Source of the DNA: an uncultured Mucilaginibacter sp. | Lineage (GTDB): Bacteria > Bacteroidota > Bacteroidia > Sphingobacteriales > Sphingobacteriaceae | DNA: 64,000 nucleotides | Assembly (NCBI GenBank): GCA_903864275.1 | Contig: CAIPFE010000014.1 | Span: 1-64,000 of the forward strand | Direction of reading: 5' to 3' | Shown: in pieces, positions 1 to 8,646 of the stretch | Position numbering within the stretch: the first letter of the stretch is position 1 | Layout: each line of letters opens with the position of its first letter | Position numbers and translations under genes: made by a program | The notes under the pieces: generated by a model | Told to the model about the DNA's origin: nothing | The model's database searches: none | The model's input: only the letters and a program-made list of their open reading frames with translations

Positions 1-85
1 AAAGAAGTCAGTTATCAATAACCACTTTTAATAACTAACTTTGAAAACGCTTTTACAGCTCTCGCTGCTATCGTTCGCCAGCTAA

Positions 86-1162
86 TTGCCTGGTCACTTT
101 GCCACGGAATCAGGTGGTCAACATCCCCGGAATATCAACATACCTGCGCATAACGACAATTTTTATTGCCATATTGAAAAAACAGGCAATTTTAATAGCA
201 TTGTTTTAAAAAAAAAGGATCTGTCTATTCCCGGGAAAGATCATGTTCAAATTAAAGTAAAAGCTGCGAGCTTAAATTTCAGGGATCTGATGATAGCCAT
301 GAATGTGTATCCCCCTACTCCAGGTCTTCCCTCCGTAATGGGTTCCGATTATTCGGGAATTGTTACGGCTGTTGGAGATGACGTTACGGAATTTAAAGCT
401 GGAGATGAAGTGTTTTGTTTGGCCGCAGGCAGTTTGTTAACTGATAATTCGTGGGATGAAAATAGCAGTTTTGCTGCGTACATAAATATTAAGGCAATGC
501 AAATAGCGCATAAGCCGGCGAATATTTCGTGGGAAGAGGCAGCTGCTATACCAACGGTTTTTCTTACAAGCTATTATGCACTGCACTATGTTGCTAATTT
601 AAAAAAAGAAGAAAAAGTACTTATTCACACCGCGACAGGAGGCCTTGGTTTGGCCGCGGTTCAAATAGCAACGTGGCTCGGCGCGGAGATTTTTGTTACC
701 GCGGGATCCGATGAAAAAAGAGCGTATCTTAAATCTATAGGATTAAAAATGCCTATGAATTCAAGAACGACTTTATTTGCGGATGAAATACTTGAAAGAA
801 CAAATGGTGAAGGGATAGATGTAATCCTAAATACCCTGGCGGGTGAAGCGGGTAATAAAGGAATAAAGATATTAAAAAAATTTGGGCGTTTTCTTCAAAT
901 CGATAAAAAAGACATCGCTCAAAATAGGACCATAGAGTTGGGTGACTTTAACAAGGGACTAACATATTCTGCAATTGATCTCGCACTCTTATACTGGCGC
1001 CAGGACCAACTAAAAGCACTATTGAATGAAATTTCAGACCACATAAAAAAGAACGATTTTGGCCCCATAAAACATAGCACGTATAAAATAGCAGATTTAG
1101 GGTCGGCGCTTATGTATTTTTCAAGAGCACAGCACATTGGTAAAATTATTTTAGTTTATTAA
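86..1162 (+). CDS. Stand-alone enoyl reductase (PKS ER-type medium-chain reductase)
   Basis: Zinc-independent medium-chain dehydrogenase/reductase of the kind that forms the enoyl-reductase domain of polyketide synthases; it would reduce an enoyl-thioester using NAD(P)H. The GroES-like half (about residues 28-150) carries LNFRDLMIAMNVYP, typical of ER domains. The Rossmann loop TATGGLGLAAVQIA is at 182-195. No zinc-binding cysteine cluster is seen. The gene sits 37 bp before the NRPS and reads the same way, so a trans-acting ER for an upstream PKS is the best guess. The start is doubtful: the only in-frame candidate near the 5' end is TTG at 86, directly after a stop at 83-85, and the first ~25 residues do not look like the family. 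It could be the separated end of a once larger PKS. Function class is sure; exact substrate and start are not. Confidence 0.8.
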   Translation: MPGHFATESGGQHPRNINIPAHNDNFYCHIEKTGNFNSIVLKKKDLSIPGKDHVQIKVKAASLNFRDLMIAMNVYPPTPGLPSVMGSDYSGIVTAVGDDVTEFKAGDEVFCLAAGSLLTDNSWDENSSFAAYINIKAMQIAHKPANISWEEAAAIPTVFLTSYYALHYVANLKKEEKVLIHTATGGLGLAAVQIATWLGAEIFVTAGSDEKRAYLKSIGLKMPMNSRTTLFADEILERTNGEGIDVILNTLAGEAGNKGIKILKKFGRFLQIDKKDIAQNRTIELGDFNKGLTYSAIDLALLYWRQDQLKALLNEISDHIKKNDFGPIKHSTYKIADLGSALMYFSRAQHIGKIILVY

Positions 1163-1199
1163 TCAAGCATTTAAACTGCATCACAAATAATCCGGGCGC

Positions 1200-4100
1200 A
1201 TGGATGAAGAATTAAAGAATAAATTAAATGCATTGTCTCCTCAGCAACTGAAAATCCTGATGAGGAAACTAGGTAAAGAGAAGAAAGAATTGCCTAAAAT
1301 GGCAAGGAATCCAGAAAATTTATACCCACTTACAAGTGCACAAAAAAGAATGTGGTTTCTTTCAAAATTAAACCGGGATTCTTTTTTATATACAAATCCA
1401 ATGGCCGTCCGGCTAAAAACTAAAGCGCCTATTGAACTGGATATTTATACTAAAAGTTTTTCGATTATAACGGACAGGCATGAGATCATGAGGACATCAT
1501 TCTCAGCTAAGGATGGCGATATGTTTCAGACTATTCATGATTGTGTTGCAATAAACATAATAAAAACAGACTTGCGCTCTTTTAGTGAAACTGATCAAAA
1601 GAAAACTATCGAAGAAATTTTAAGAAAAGAGGGACAAACAATATTTGATATTGAATCTTTCCCTTTGTTTCGTCACTCTATTCTTCATTTATCCCATCTT
1701 GAATATGTTTTTATTTATACTTCCCACCACATTATTTCTGATGCATGGTCAAGTTCTCTGCTTTTTCGGGAAACATTGCAGGTGTATCATGATTTGCTCC
1801 AAGGAAAGCCAATTAGTTTACCTGCTATAAAATATCAGTTCATTGATTACGTGAATTGGGAAATAAATTGGTTTCAAAGTGCTGAGTATGCCAGGAGTTT
1901 AAAAATTTGGAGAAATCTAATCCCTAACGATCCGGAACCTTCGCGCCTTCCTTCAGATTATACCAGGCCACCTGTAATTAAGTATGAAGGTGCATTAGAA
2001 ACGGCGACGCTTGATGCCGGCTTAGTCTCAAAAATAGCCAATTTCAGCAGGCTTGAAAATGTCAACGTATTTCATACACTTTTGTCTGTTTTTAATATTT
2101 TATTGTATAAATATTCAGGAGATGAAGACATTGTTGTAGGTATCCCTTTGGCCAACAGAAACATTAAGGAATTTCAAAATACATTGGGGTTATTTCTAAA
2201 TACCTTACCGCATAAAACCAAATTAGATGTTACAGGCACGTTTAGAGATTACCTGTTGCAGGTGAAGGATATAAGCCAAACCGTTATACTCAACCAGGAA
2301 CTCCCTTTTGAAAAGTTAATTGAAGAAATACGGCCTATAAGAGACCGCGGCATCTCACCAATTTTCCAGGTGCTTTTTGTATATCAAAATATACCATCGC
2401 TTTATGATTGGAATGGAATAAAATTGTCACCTGAAAAAGCAGATTATAATATCTCAAAATATTCGCTAAATCTTTGGCTGGAAGATGTTGACGGTAGATT
2501 ATTGCTTTCAATGACCTATCAAACCAGTTTGTTTAAGCAAAGCACGATTAAGCGATTTTTTAACCATTTTGAATTTTTATTGAATGAGGCTATTAACAAC
2601 CCCGGCACCATCATTGGAGATTTAAAAGTGGGAGAAAAAAGAATGACTGTACCTTCAATAATGTCGTTCCCTAAAAATACTTACATTTCTGAATTTGCAA
2701 AACAAACTAAAATTAGAGGTGATAAACTTGCTTTAAAATATTTGGATAAAACCTACACCTATAATGAATTAAACAAAAAAGCCAACCAGATTGCCAATTA
2801 TATTATCAATACAAAAAATAAAAAGGATGTTGTAATTGCAATGTTACTCGATAGGTCTGATGAATTAGTTGTTTCAATTATTGGCATTAATAAATCGGGG
2901 GCAGCGTATTTACCTATTGATCCTTCAACACCTCAGGACCGATTAAATTATATCCTTGATGATGCTAAAATTAAGTATGTTATTACAGAATACAAATACA
3001 AATTACGATTCAATCATCCGGTAATTCAATTGCTGTTGATTGATGAGCAAAAGAAATATATCCAAAGCTGTAGTGACGAAACCCCAGATATTCATATAAA
3101 CCCCAATGATTTAGTTTATATAATGTATACATCAGGAAGCACCGGCGTCCCCAAAGGAGTGTGCATCGAGCACCGGCAGCTATTTAATTACTCTGAAGCA
3201 ATATGGAAACGCATTCAATTAGATCATAACAATAAATTTGCTACTGTTTCATCCATAGCTACCGACCTCGGAAACACACAAATTTTTCCCGCCTTGACAC
3301 ATGGCGCATCTGTGGACATCATTTCTGATAATCATATAACAAGTGCACAATTACTTTCGGATTATATTTCAAATAATAAAATTGATTGCCTTAAAATAGT
3401 CCCTTCTCTTTTATCAAGTTTATTAAAAGTAAAAAGCTCTACTAAACTATTACCGGCTAAACTCTTAATACTTGGAGGAGAAAAGGTATCGCCGGGTTTG
3501 ATTGAAAATATAAGGGGCATTAACAAAGAACTCCGAATTATGAATCATTATGGCCCTACGGAAACTACAGTTGGTGTGTTGACTCATGAAATAAACGAAA
3601 TAAATTCAAATTCCATAATCCCGCTGGGTAAACCATTAGACAACAATATCGTATTTATCGCAGATAAAAATAATACAGAATTGCCTGATGGATTAACAGG
3701 GGAAATTATTGTTTGTGGTAATAATGTTGGCAGGGGTTATCACAATAACGACCTATTAACAAAAACTGTTTTTGGTGAGGCGTTAGGTTTGCCATGTAAC
3801 CGATTTTATAATACAGGCGATTTGGGCCGCAAGCTGGAAGATGGCAGTGTTGAATATTTGGGAAGAATGGATAGACAGATTAAAATCAGGGGGTATAGAG
3901 TTGAACTGGAAGGAGTAGAAAGAACGATTTTAAAAGACAAAAATATAACAGATGTGCTGGTCGTTTCGAAATCGGAAAATTCACTCGCCGCATTTATTAT
4001 CGGTTCGGCCGGCGAAGAAATAAACATTTCGCAAGTGAAACGGGATTTGAAGTTGTTACTGCCAGATTACATGGTGCCCGGTAATATTGTCCAACTGGAT

Positions 4101-5273
4101 AGTTTTCCACGTTTAGGAAACGGTAAAATTGATATCAGGAAATTAAAAGAAATTGAGATTAGTGACCATCATGAAGAATCTGAAGCTTCAGTATCGCCAA
4201 GGGATGAAATTGAAATTATCATTTCTCATGTATGGAAAGATGTATTAAAAATTGATAAGATCAGTATTTACGATAATTTTTTTGAGGTTGGCGGTAATTC
4301 AATCATAGCCATTGAACTTATAGGAAAAATAAACAGTCGGTTTTTAACCCATCTCCAAATAGGAGTAATGTTTGAACATAATACAATCAATTTATTAGCC
4401 AGACTGATACGGATTGACAGCCATTCATCAAATAATAATCCGATTGTTTTGTTAAAGCGGGGGACATCAAATACAGCTGTTTTTTTAGTGCACCCTGCGG
4501 GAGGAAATATTTTGTGTTATTATGAATTGGCTCAGCAAATAAATATCGATTCCCCGGTTTATGGTTTACAGTCAGCTTTAACATATAGCGATGACTCATC
4601 GGTCAACACGATGGCTAAGCGTTATCTTGATACTATCCTAAGACAAACTCCCGGTAAAAATTATGTTTTTGCTGGTTGGTCAATGGGGGCTTTAATAGCG
4701 TATGAAATGGCAGTGCAATTGAAAGATCTTGAAAACAGGGAGTCGCAAGTTATTATATTAGATCAAAAAGCGCCCAGGTTAGGAATGGATAACCCCGGCA
4801 GTGAAATAACATCATTAGACAGGCTTGGAATTTTTGCAGAAAAGGTTGAGCAGCTAACTGGTAAAAAAAACAATATTACTAAAACAATATTAGAAAACTT
4901 ATCTGTAAAGGAGCAATCGGAATTATTTCTCCAGGAATTTAAGAAAAATAATATGGTACCGGAAGATATAAAATTGGAGGATTTTCACGGTTTCCTGGAA
5001 AAGATGATTTCGCATAATGAATTCACAATGAACTACAATGCCCTAAAATATTGTGGTAATGTATTATTAATTAAAGCTAATGATTCAACATCTATAGCTC
5101 AATCTTCTGAAAATGATGAGAGTTATGGATGGAAGAATTATGCTGAAAATTTGGAAATGTGTAATGTTACCGGCAATCACATTACCATGATGAAATCGCC
5201 AAATGTAATAACTATTGCCAATAAAATAAATGAGAAAATAGCTACCAAAATTGCTTTAAACTATATTGACTGA
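1200..5273 (+). CDS. Single-module nonribosomal peptide synthetase, C-A-PCP-TE, predicted Asp-activating
   Basis: Terminating NRPS module. Condensation domain about residues 40-480: the active-site motif is HHIISDA (H176, H177, D181), with Ala in place of the usual Gly of HHxxxDG. Adenylation domain about 500-1010: TSGSTG at 644, GPTE at 785, TGDL at 872 and GNGKID near its end. Reading the ten specificity positions by alignment to GrsA gives D-L-T-K-I-G-H-V-G-K (D689 first); the known aspartate code is DLTKVGHIGK, so two conservative changes apart. Carrier domain VGGNS with Ser1034 as the phosphopantetheine site. Thioesterase with GWSMG (Ser1161), Asp1188 and GNH (His1327), which should release the chain. 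It lies between a trans-ER and a PPTase. Product unknown; the peptide or polyketide donor must be made upstream of the window. Confidence 0.95.
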   Translation: MDEELKNKLNALSPQQLKILMRKLGKEKKELPKMARNPENLYPLTSAQKRMWFLSKLNRDSFLYTNPMAVRLKTKAPIELDIYTKSFSIITDRHEIMRTSFSAKDGDMFQTIHDCVAINIIKTDLRSFSETDQKKTIEEILRKEGQTIFDIESFPLFRHSILHLSHLEYVFIYTSHHIISDAWSSSLLFRETLQVYHDLLQGKPISLPAIKYQFIDYVNWEINWFQSAEYARSLKIWRNLIPNDPEPSRLPSDYTRPPVIKYEGALETATLDAGLVSKIANFSRLENVNVFHTLLSVFNILLYKYSGDEDIVVGIPLANRNIKEFQNTLGLFLNTLPHKTKLDVTGTFRDYLLQVKDISQTVILNQELPFEKLIEEIRPIRDRGISPIFQVLFVYQNIPSLYDWNGIKLSPEKADYNISKYSLNLWLEDVDGRLLLSMTYQTSLFKQSTIKRFFNHFEFLLNEAINNPGTIIGDLKVGEKRMTVPSIMSFPKNTYISEFAKQTKIRGDKLALKYLDKTYTYNELNKKANQIANYIINTKNKKDVVIAMLLDRSDELVVSIIGINKSGAAYLPIDPSTPQDRLNYILDDAKIKYVITEYKYKLRFNHPVIQLLLIDEQKKYIQSCSDETPDIHINPNDLVYIMYTSGSTGVPKGVCIEHRQLFNYSEAIWKRIQLDHNNKFATVSSIATDLGNTQIFPALTHGASVDIISDNHITSAQLLSDYISNNKIDCLKIVPSLLSSLLKVKSSTKLLPAKLLILGGEKVSPGLIENIRGINKELRIMNHYGPTETTVGVLTHEINEINSNSIIPLGKPLDNNIVFIADKNNTELPDGLTGEIIVCGNNVGRGYHNNDLLTKTVFGEALGLPCNRFYNTGDLGRKLEDGSVEYLGRMDRQIKIRGYRVELEGVERTILKDKNITDVLVVSKSENSLAAFIIGSAGEEINISQVKRDLKLLLPDYMVPGNIVQLDSFPRLGNGKIDIRKLKEIEISDHHEESEASVSPRDEIEIIISHVWKDVLKIDKISIYDNFFEVGGNSIIAIELIGKINSRFLTHLQIGVMFEHNTINLLARLIRIDSHSSNNNPIVLLKRGTSNTAVFLVHPAGGNILCYYELAQQINIDSPVYGLQSALTYSDDSSVNTMAKRYLDTILRQTPGKNYVFAGWSMGALIAYEMAVQLKDLENRESQVIILDQKAPRLGMDNPGSEITSLDRLGIFAEKVEQLTGKKNNITKTILENLSVKEQSELFLQEFKKNNMVPEDIKLEDFHGFLEKMISHNEFTMNYNALKYCGNVLLIKANDSTSIAQSSENDESYGWKNYAENLEMCNVTGNHITMMKSPNVITIANKINEKIATKIALNYID

Positions 5274-5371
5274 CTTTGACCGCAAACGGTAAAGCAGGGA
5301 TTTAGTTATAAGTATATATTATCAAAGCCCGGTTGAACGTAAAAAAGAAATTCAAAAAATAAAATACGAAT

Positions 5372-6013
5372 ATGAAATCCGTTATTAATATTTATTCGTC
5401 ATTTTTTGATCAACTACTGGATAAAGAAAAATTCGATTTTTATTACTTACAATTACCGGATAGGGAGCAAAAAAGAGTTGGCTCGTTTCGTAGATGGGAA
5501 GATGCAACGGCTTCGATTATTGGCAAAGCTTTATTAATAAGGTCATTACAGCATATAGGAGCAAATTTATGTATAGCAGATATGAAATATACAGAATTCA
5601 ATAGACCTTTTTTTGAGAGCAATTTAGACTTTAATATAGCTCATTCCAACAACTATGTGGTTTGCGCCATCACAACTCATGGCAGGATAGGAATTGATAT
5701 AGAAAGGGTAAATCCAATACATATCACTGATTACAAGGGTATTTTAGCTAATAGCGAGTTGACCAATATTACCAATTCAACTGCCATTTATGAGACATTT
5801 TATAGAGTCTGGACGAAGAAAGAGGCGATTGTTAAAGCCGACGGAAGAGGGTTCAATATAAAACTATGTGAAATTGATACAACTTGTTCACCCTTAATAC
5901 TGGATGAAATTTCGTGGTATACTAAAAATGTTTTTATAGCCCCTGGCTATGTAACGAATGTTGCCTTTAATAATATACCTTCCGTATTAAATCAAATTCG
6001 AATTGAAATATAA
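5372..6013 (+). CDS. Sfp-type 4'-phosphopantetheinyl transferase
   Basis: Transfers the phosphopantetheine arm from coenzyme A to the conserved serine of carrier domains; the NRPS directly upstream (Ser1034 of its carrier domain) is the obvious client. The two family signatures are present: GIDIE (D109, E111, metal ligands) and WTKKEA (W147 to A152), with the second about 40 residues after the first as usual. Length 213 aa fits the compact Sfp/AcpS-like group. About 100 bp separate it from the NRPS, so co-transcription is likely. The N-terminal half is poorly conserved, as normal for this family. Confidence 0.92.
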   Translation: MKSVINIYSSFFDQLLDKEKFDFYYLQLPDREQKRVGSFRRWEDATASIIGKALLIRSLQHIGANLCIADMKYTEFNRPFFESNLDFNIAHSNNYVVCAITTHGRIGIDIERVNPIHITDYKGILANSELTNITNSTAIYETFYRVWTKKEAIVKADGRGFNIKLCEIDTTCSPLILDEISWYTKNVFIAPGYVTNVAFNNIPSVLNQIRIEI

Positions 6014-6120
6014 ACTTCTTATTCTTAAAAGGATCTCTTTAAAATAACCTTCTTATGGTCAAGGATTATATTAATTTTTGAATTAAAAAAATATTGAACT
6101 TACAATGCGATACGTGATGG

Positions 6121-6234
6121 CGGTTCGATCTCAATCCTGCTTAGATATTTCAAAAGTGTCCCTCAAGCCACCAAAGCCACTATTCGCTTCAAGTCTTCGA
6201 TAAATTGGTTCGAGAACAGTCCCGCTCTGAGTAC
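6121..6234. repeat. 114-bp repeat, copy A (matches 33126-33239)
   Basis: Aligns without gaps to 33126-33239 with 11 mismatches (about 90% identity); similarity stops sharply at both ends. Both copies end in GCTCTGAGTAC and are followed at once by a terminator hairpin of unrelated sequence. On the minus strand a 23-codon frame runs from the GTAC end to a shared TGA (6163-6165); five of the six differences inside it are synonymous third-position changes. It may be the 3' end of a gene used as an integration site, or a remnant of the end of an island. Function unproven. Confidence 0.8.
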
Positions 6235-6272
6235 AAACCCTCGCAACTACCGATGTACTTGCGAGGGTTTTT
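6235..6272 (+). terminator. Rho-independent terminator
   Basis: Twelve-base-pair stem AAACCCTCGCAA / TTGCGAGGGTTT (6235-6246 and 6259-6270) with a 12-nt loop and a T-run to 6272. It would end transcription from the NRPS/PPTase operon, and because it is symmetric may work in both directions. Confidence 0.8.
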
Positions 6273-6301
6273 CATTTTAATTTATATTAGAATTGCTTAA
6301 G

Positions 6302-7304
6302 GGGCCGCAGGCTTTGGGATCAGGTAAAAGCAGCAACAACCGGCGCATTTTTAGGCCCTGCAATTGGGGTGTTTGGCTTTGCGCTGGCGTTGTCAATCCC
6401 TTTCACCTTATTCGCCATGTTCCCCAGCCTCATGCATTCCTAACCGAGATCAGGTGGCTAGCTCAACAGCGTGAAAGTTGTATTGGATTTCCTTGAACTG
6501 GCCCTCCCCTTAAAGTTCCTGAGTAACGTCGACCTGGCCTATCATTGGCAATGGTTTGACAGGGAAGCGTTCCTGGTGCTCTGGATCATCATCTTTGCCT
6601 TAATAGGTATATATTTAATGGGCAAGATTAGGTTTAGCCATGACAGCGAACTAAACTACTTGTCAGTACCGCGACTGTTTATGGCCATAGTCGTATTGGC
6701 ATTTACGATGTACATAATACCTGGTTTATGGGGTGCGCCTTTAAGGTCTATATCGGCTTTTTTGCCGCCGCAATCAACCCAGGACTTTGATTTGTATATA
6801 ACAACGCTGATGGGAAACAACGCTAACGTCTTCAATGCAAAACATATTCAACGTAAGTATCCAGATATTTTCCAGGCGCCACTTAACCTGGATATTTTTT
6901 TTGATTATCAGGAGGGAATGGCTTATGCCAGATCAATGAACAAACCCGTGATGATTGATTTTACAGGGCATGCCTGCGTAAACTGCCGAAAGATGGAGGC
7001 CAATGTATGGCCGAACAAGGGGGTGTATAAACGAATTAGTCAGGATTATGTACTCATACAGCTTTATGTGGATGATAAAACCGACCTGGCGAAAGGAGAA
7101 CAGACGGTGAATGCCCAAGGCAAAAGAATCGAAACAATCGGCAACAAATGGAGCGATTTGCAAGCGGAAAAGCTCCAGGCAAACTCACAGCCATTTTATG
7201 TACTGCTCGACAATAATGGCAACTTGCTGGTGCCGTCCAGCGGAGCTGACTATGACCCGGCGAGTTATTTGAAATTCCTTGACAGGGGGACTAAACTCGT
7301 TTAA
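6302..7304 (+). pseudogene. 5'-truncated, frameshifted DsbD-like thiol:disulfide interchange protein
   Basis: Remnant of a cytochrome c biogenesis/DsbD-family membrane reductase. Conceptual joining of frames gives GPQALGS, then after a one-base shift near 6320 KAATTGAFLGPAIGVFGFAL, the conserved DsbD membrane core, followed by PSLMHS. In-frame stops then replace the expected Leu (TAA) and Trp (TAG) of SLPRSGGWLNS, around 6439-6456. The open C-terminal part (from GTG 6471, 277 aa) has membrane segments and a periplasmic thioredoxin-like domain with the redox pair CVNC. Everything upstream of the GP motif (N-terminal domain and first helices) is missing; the break lies within about 30 bp of the terminator that follows repeat A. 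The C-terminal piece might still be translated, but a working DsbD is not possible. Confidence 0.85.
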
Positions 7305-7368
7305 AGCACCTTCCAGATAAACAAGATCTTCATTACGTTCTTATAATACCAGTTAATTAAATAGTTAA

Positions 7369-7394
7369 AAGCACCCGAGGGAAGACGGGTGCTT
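7369..7394. terminator. Bidirectional terminator between convergent genes
   Basis: Stem AAGCACCCG (7369-7377) / CGGGTGCTT (7386-7394), 8-nt loop, between the dsbD remnant (+) and the kinase gene (-). The T-run is better on the minus strand, so it probably serves the kinase/LacI transcript. Confidence 0.6.
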
Positions 7395-7491
7395 ACTTGT
7401 TTGTGTCGACCATTATTCGCATCAACTATTGCTCAGTTTGAAAGCACAGGTAAGTTCATGTGAAAATGGCTCTGGATAACTTCATTAAACG

Positions 7492-8604
7492 TCAAAAATC
7501 TGGTACAGTTGATAAATCTCTTTCCGCTTCGATCATCATTTGCCTGAATTTTTCTTCAGCCTCAACGTATTTGTTTAGCAATGTAAACTGATTTCTGGCT
7601 CTGTTTAAATTATGTCCGGGGTACTTAGTTCCGTAGTAAATATCGTTATTAAGAAAATCTGTCAGAAAGCGGATGGCCTGCATATAAATCATCAATTCTC
7701 CCGAAAATATAAAATATTTTTTTTCTGTTTCACTTAACACCGTCCCCATTTCCGACAGGTACCCTTTGCATATGGCGTAAAAAAAGTTTTCCCGGATATG
7801 AATTTTAGAAAGATCGGCCTCTTCTTCATTGGCAGGTGACAGATAGGTCCTCATCATATCTCCAACATCACTCAAATAATATCCCGGCATTACGGTATCC
7901 AAATCAATTACACACAATCCATTTTGCTGCTCGTCGAACAGGATATTGCTGATTTTGGTATCATGATGGATAACCCTCAGTGGTATCTCATTATTGGCAA
8001 TCAGCCGTTTATAGGTTTGTAAAATATAATCATGTTTGTATACTTCCTTAATTTCATTTGAGGCCGGGTCTAATCGCTCTCCTGGTGCATTTTGATGGGC
8101 GGTTTTGAATTGTTGAAATCTTAATGTAAGATTATGAAAATCTGGCAAAATATACTTCAGTTGCCCAATTTCAAACTCGTTAAGTAAGCGCGTAAACTTG
8201 CCAAACTGCTTTGCTGCTTCAAATGCCTCCTTTTCATAGCTTATAAAATTGATGGTTTGCGATCCCTTTACAAATGGAAACAACCTGAAAACATTGCCGG
8301 ATGCTGATTTAACTAAAAAATCGCCCGAAATCGCCGGCAAGGGGGCTACGAAGAGATAATCAGATTTGGTTTTTTTGAAATGTTTATTTAATAAAGATAA
8401 ATTTTCGGCAATATCCTCCGGAGATTTAAAAACATTAACATTGATTTGTTGAAGAATAAAATCTCCTGCATTGCCGGATACTTTTAATGTATGGTTAATT
8501 AAACCGGAGCCAAAAGGCTGAATAGTATAATCAGAAGGATTTAAGCCGAAGCTAATAAGGATGTTATCAAACATAAATTGGTTGTTGATCAACCAAACAT
8601 ACAT
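7492..8604 (-). CDS. Sugar (N-acetylhexosamine 1-kinase-like) kinase, APH fold
   Basis: Aminoglycoside-phosphotransferase-fold small-molecule kinase, 370 aa, closest in feel to the NahK-like kinases that phosphorylate N-acetylhexosamines at C1. Catalytic loop HHDTKISNILF (D215, N220) and the metal-binding DLD of VIDLDTVMPG about 20 residues later are both intact, so it should be active. An internal ATG ten codons in (MFDNIL) is an alternative start. It follows lacI on the same strand with a 42-bp gap that contains an operator-like palindrome (8628-8637), suggesting control by that regulator. Substrate is inferred from family and from the sugar-uptake locus nearby; other hydroxylated substrates cannot be excluded. 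Confidence 0.75.
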   Translation of the reverse strand: MYVWLINNQFMFDNILISFGLNPSDYTIQPFGSGLINHTLKVSGNAGDFILQQINVNVFKSPEDIAENLSLLNKHFKKTKSDYLFVAPLPAISGDFLVKSASGNVFRLFPFVKGSQTINFISYEKEAFEAAKQFGKFTRLLNEFEIGQLKYILPDFHNLTLRFQQFKTAHQNAPGERLDPASNEIKEVYKHDYILQTYKRLIANNEIPLRVIHHDTKISNILFDEQQNGLCVIDLDTVMPGYYLSDVGDMMRTYLSPANEEEADLSKIHIRENFFYAICKGYLSEMGTVLSETEKKYFIFSGELMIYMQAIRFLTDFLNNDIYYGTKYPGHNLNRARNQFTLLNKYVEAEEKFRQMMIEAERDLSTVPDF

Positions 8605-8627
8605 AACGGATGTGTTAAATATTTGCG

Positions 8628-8637
8628 CAAACGTTTG
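8628..8637. promoter_or_regulatory. LacI-type operator CAAACGTTTG (site 1)
   Basis: Perfect 10-bp palindrome CAAACGTTTG in the 42-bp gap between lacI and the kinase gene, 23 bp before the kinase ATG. The central CG with flanking AAA/TTT is typical of LacI-family sites. Four further copies occur at 9826, 10992, 16957 and 16990. Confidence 0.75.
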
Positions 8638-8646
8638 AGCGTCTTT

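Noticed and set aside
6121-6234. tRNA or tmRNA end as integration target (GGTTCGA near the repeat end)
   Set aside because: The GGTTCGA suggests a T-loop, but no acceptor, D or anticodon arms can be folded on either strand at any of the three sites.
6293-6496. Short plus-strand frame of 67 aa
   Set aside because: It is the out-of-frame part of the decayed dsbD-like gene; its opening GPQALGS belongs to that protein before the frameshift.
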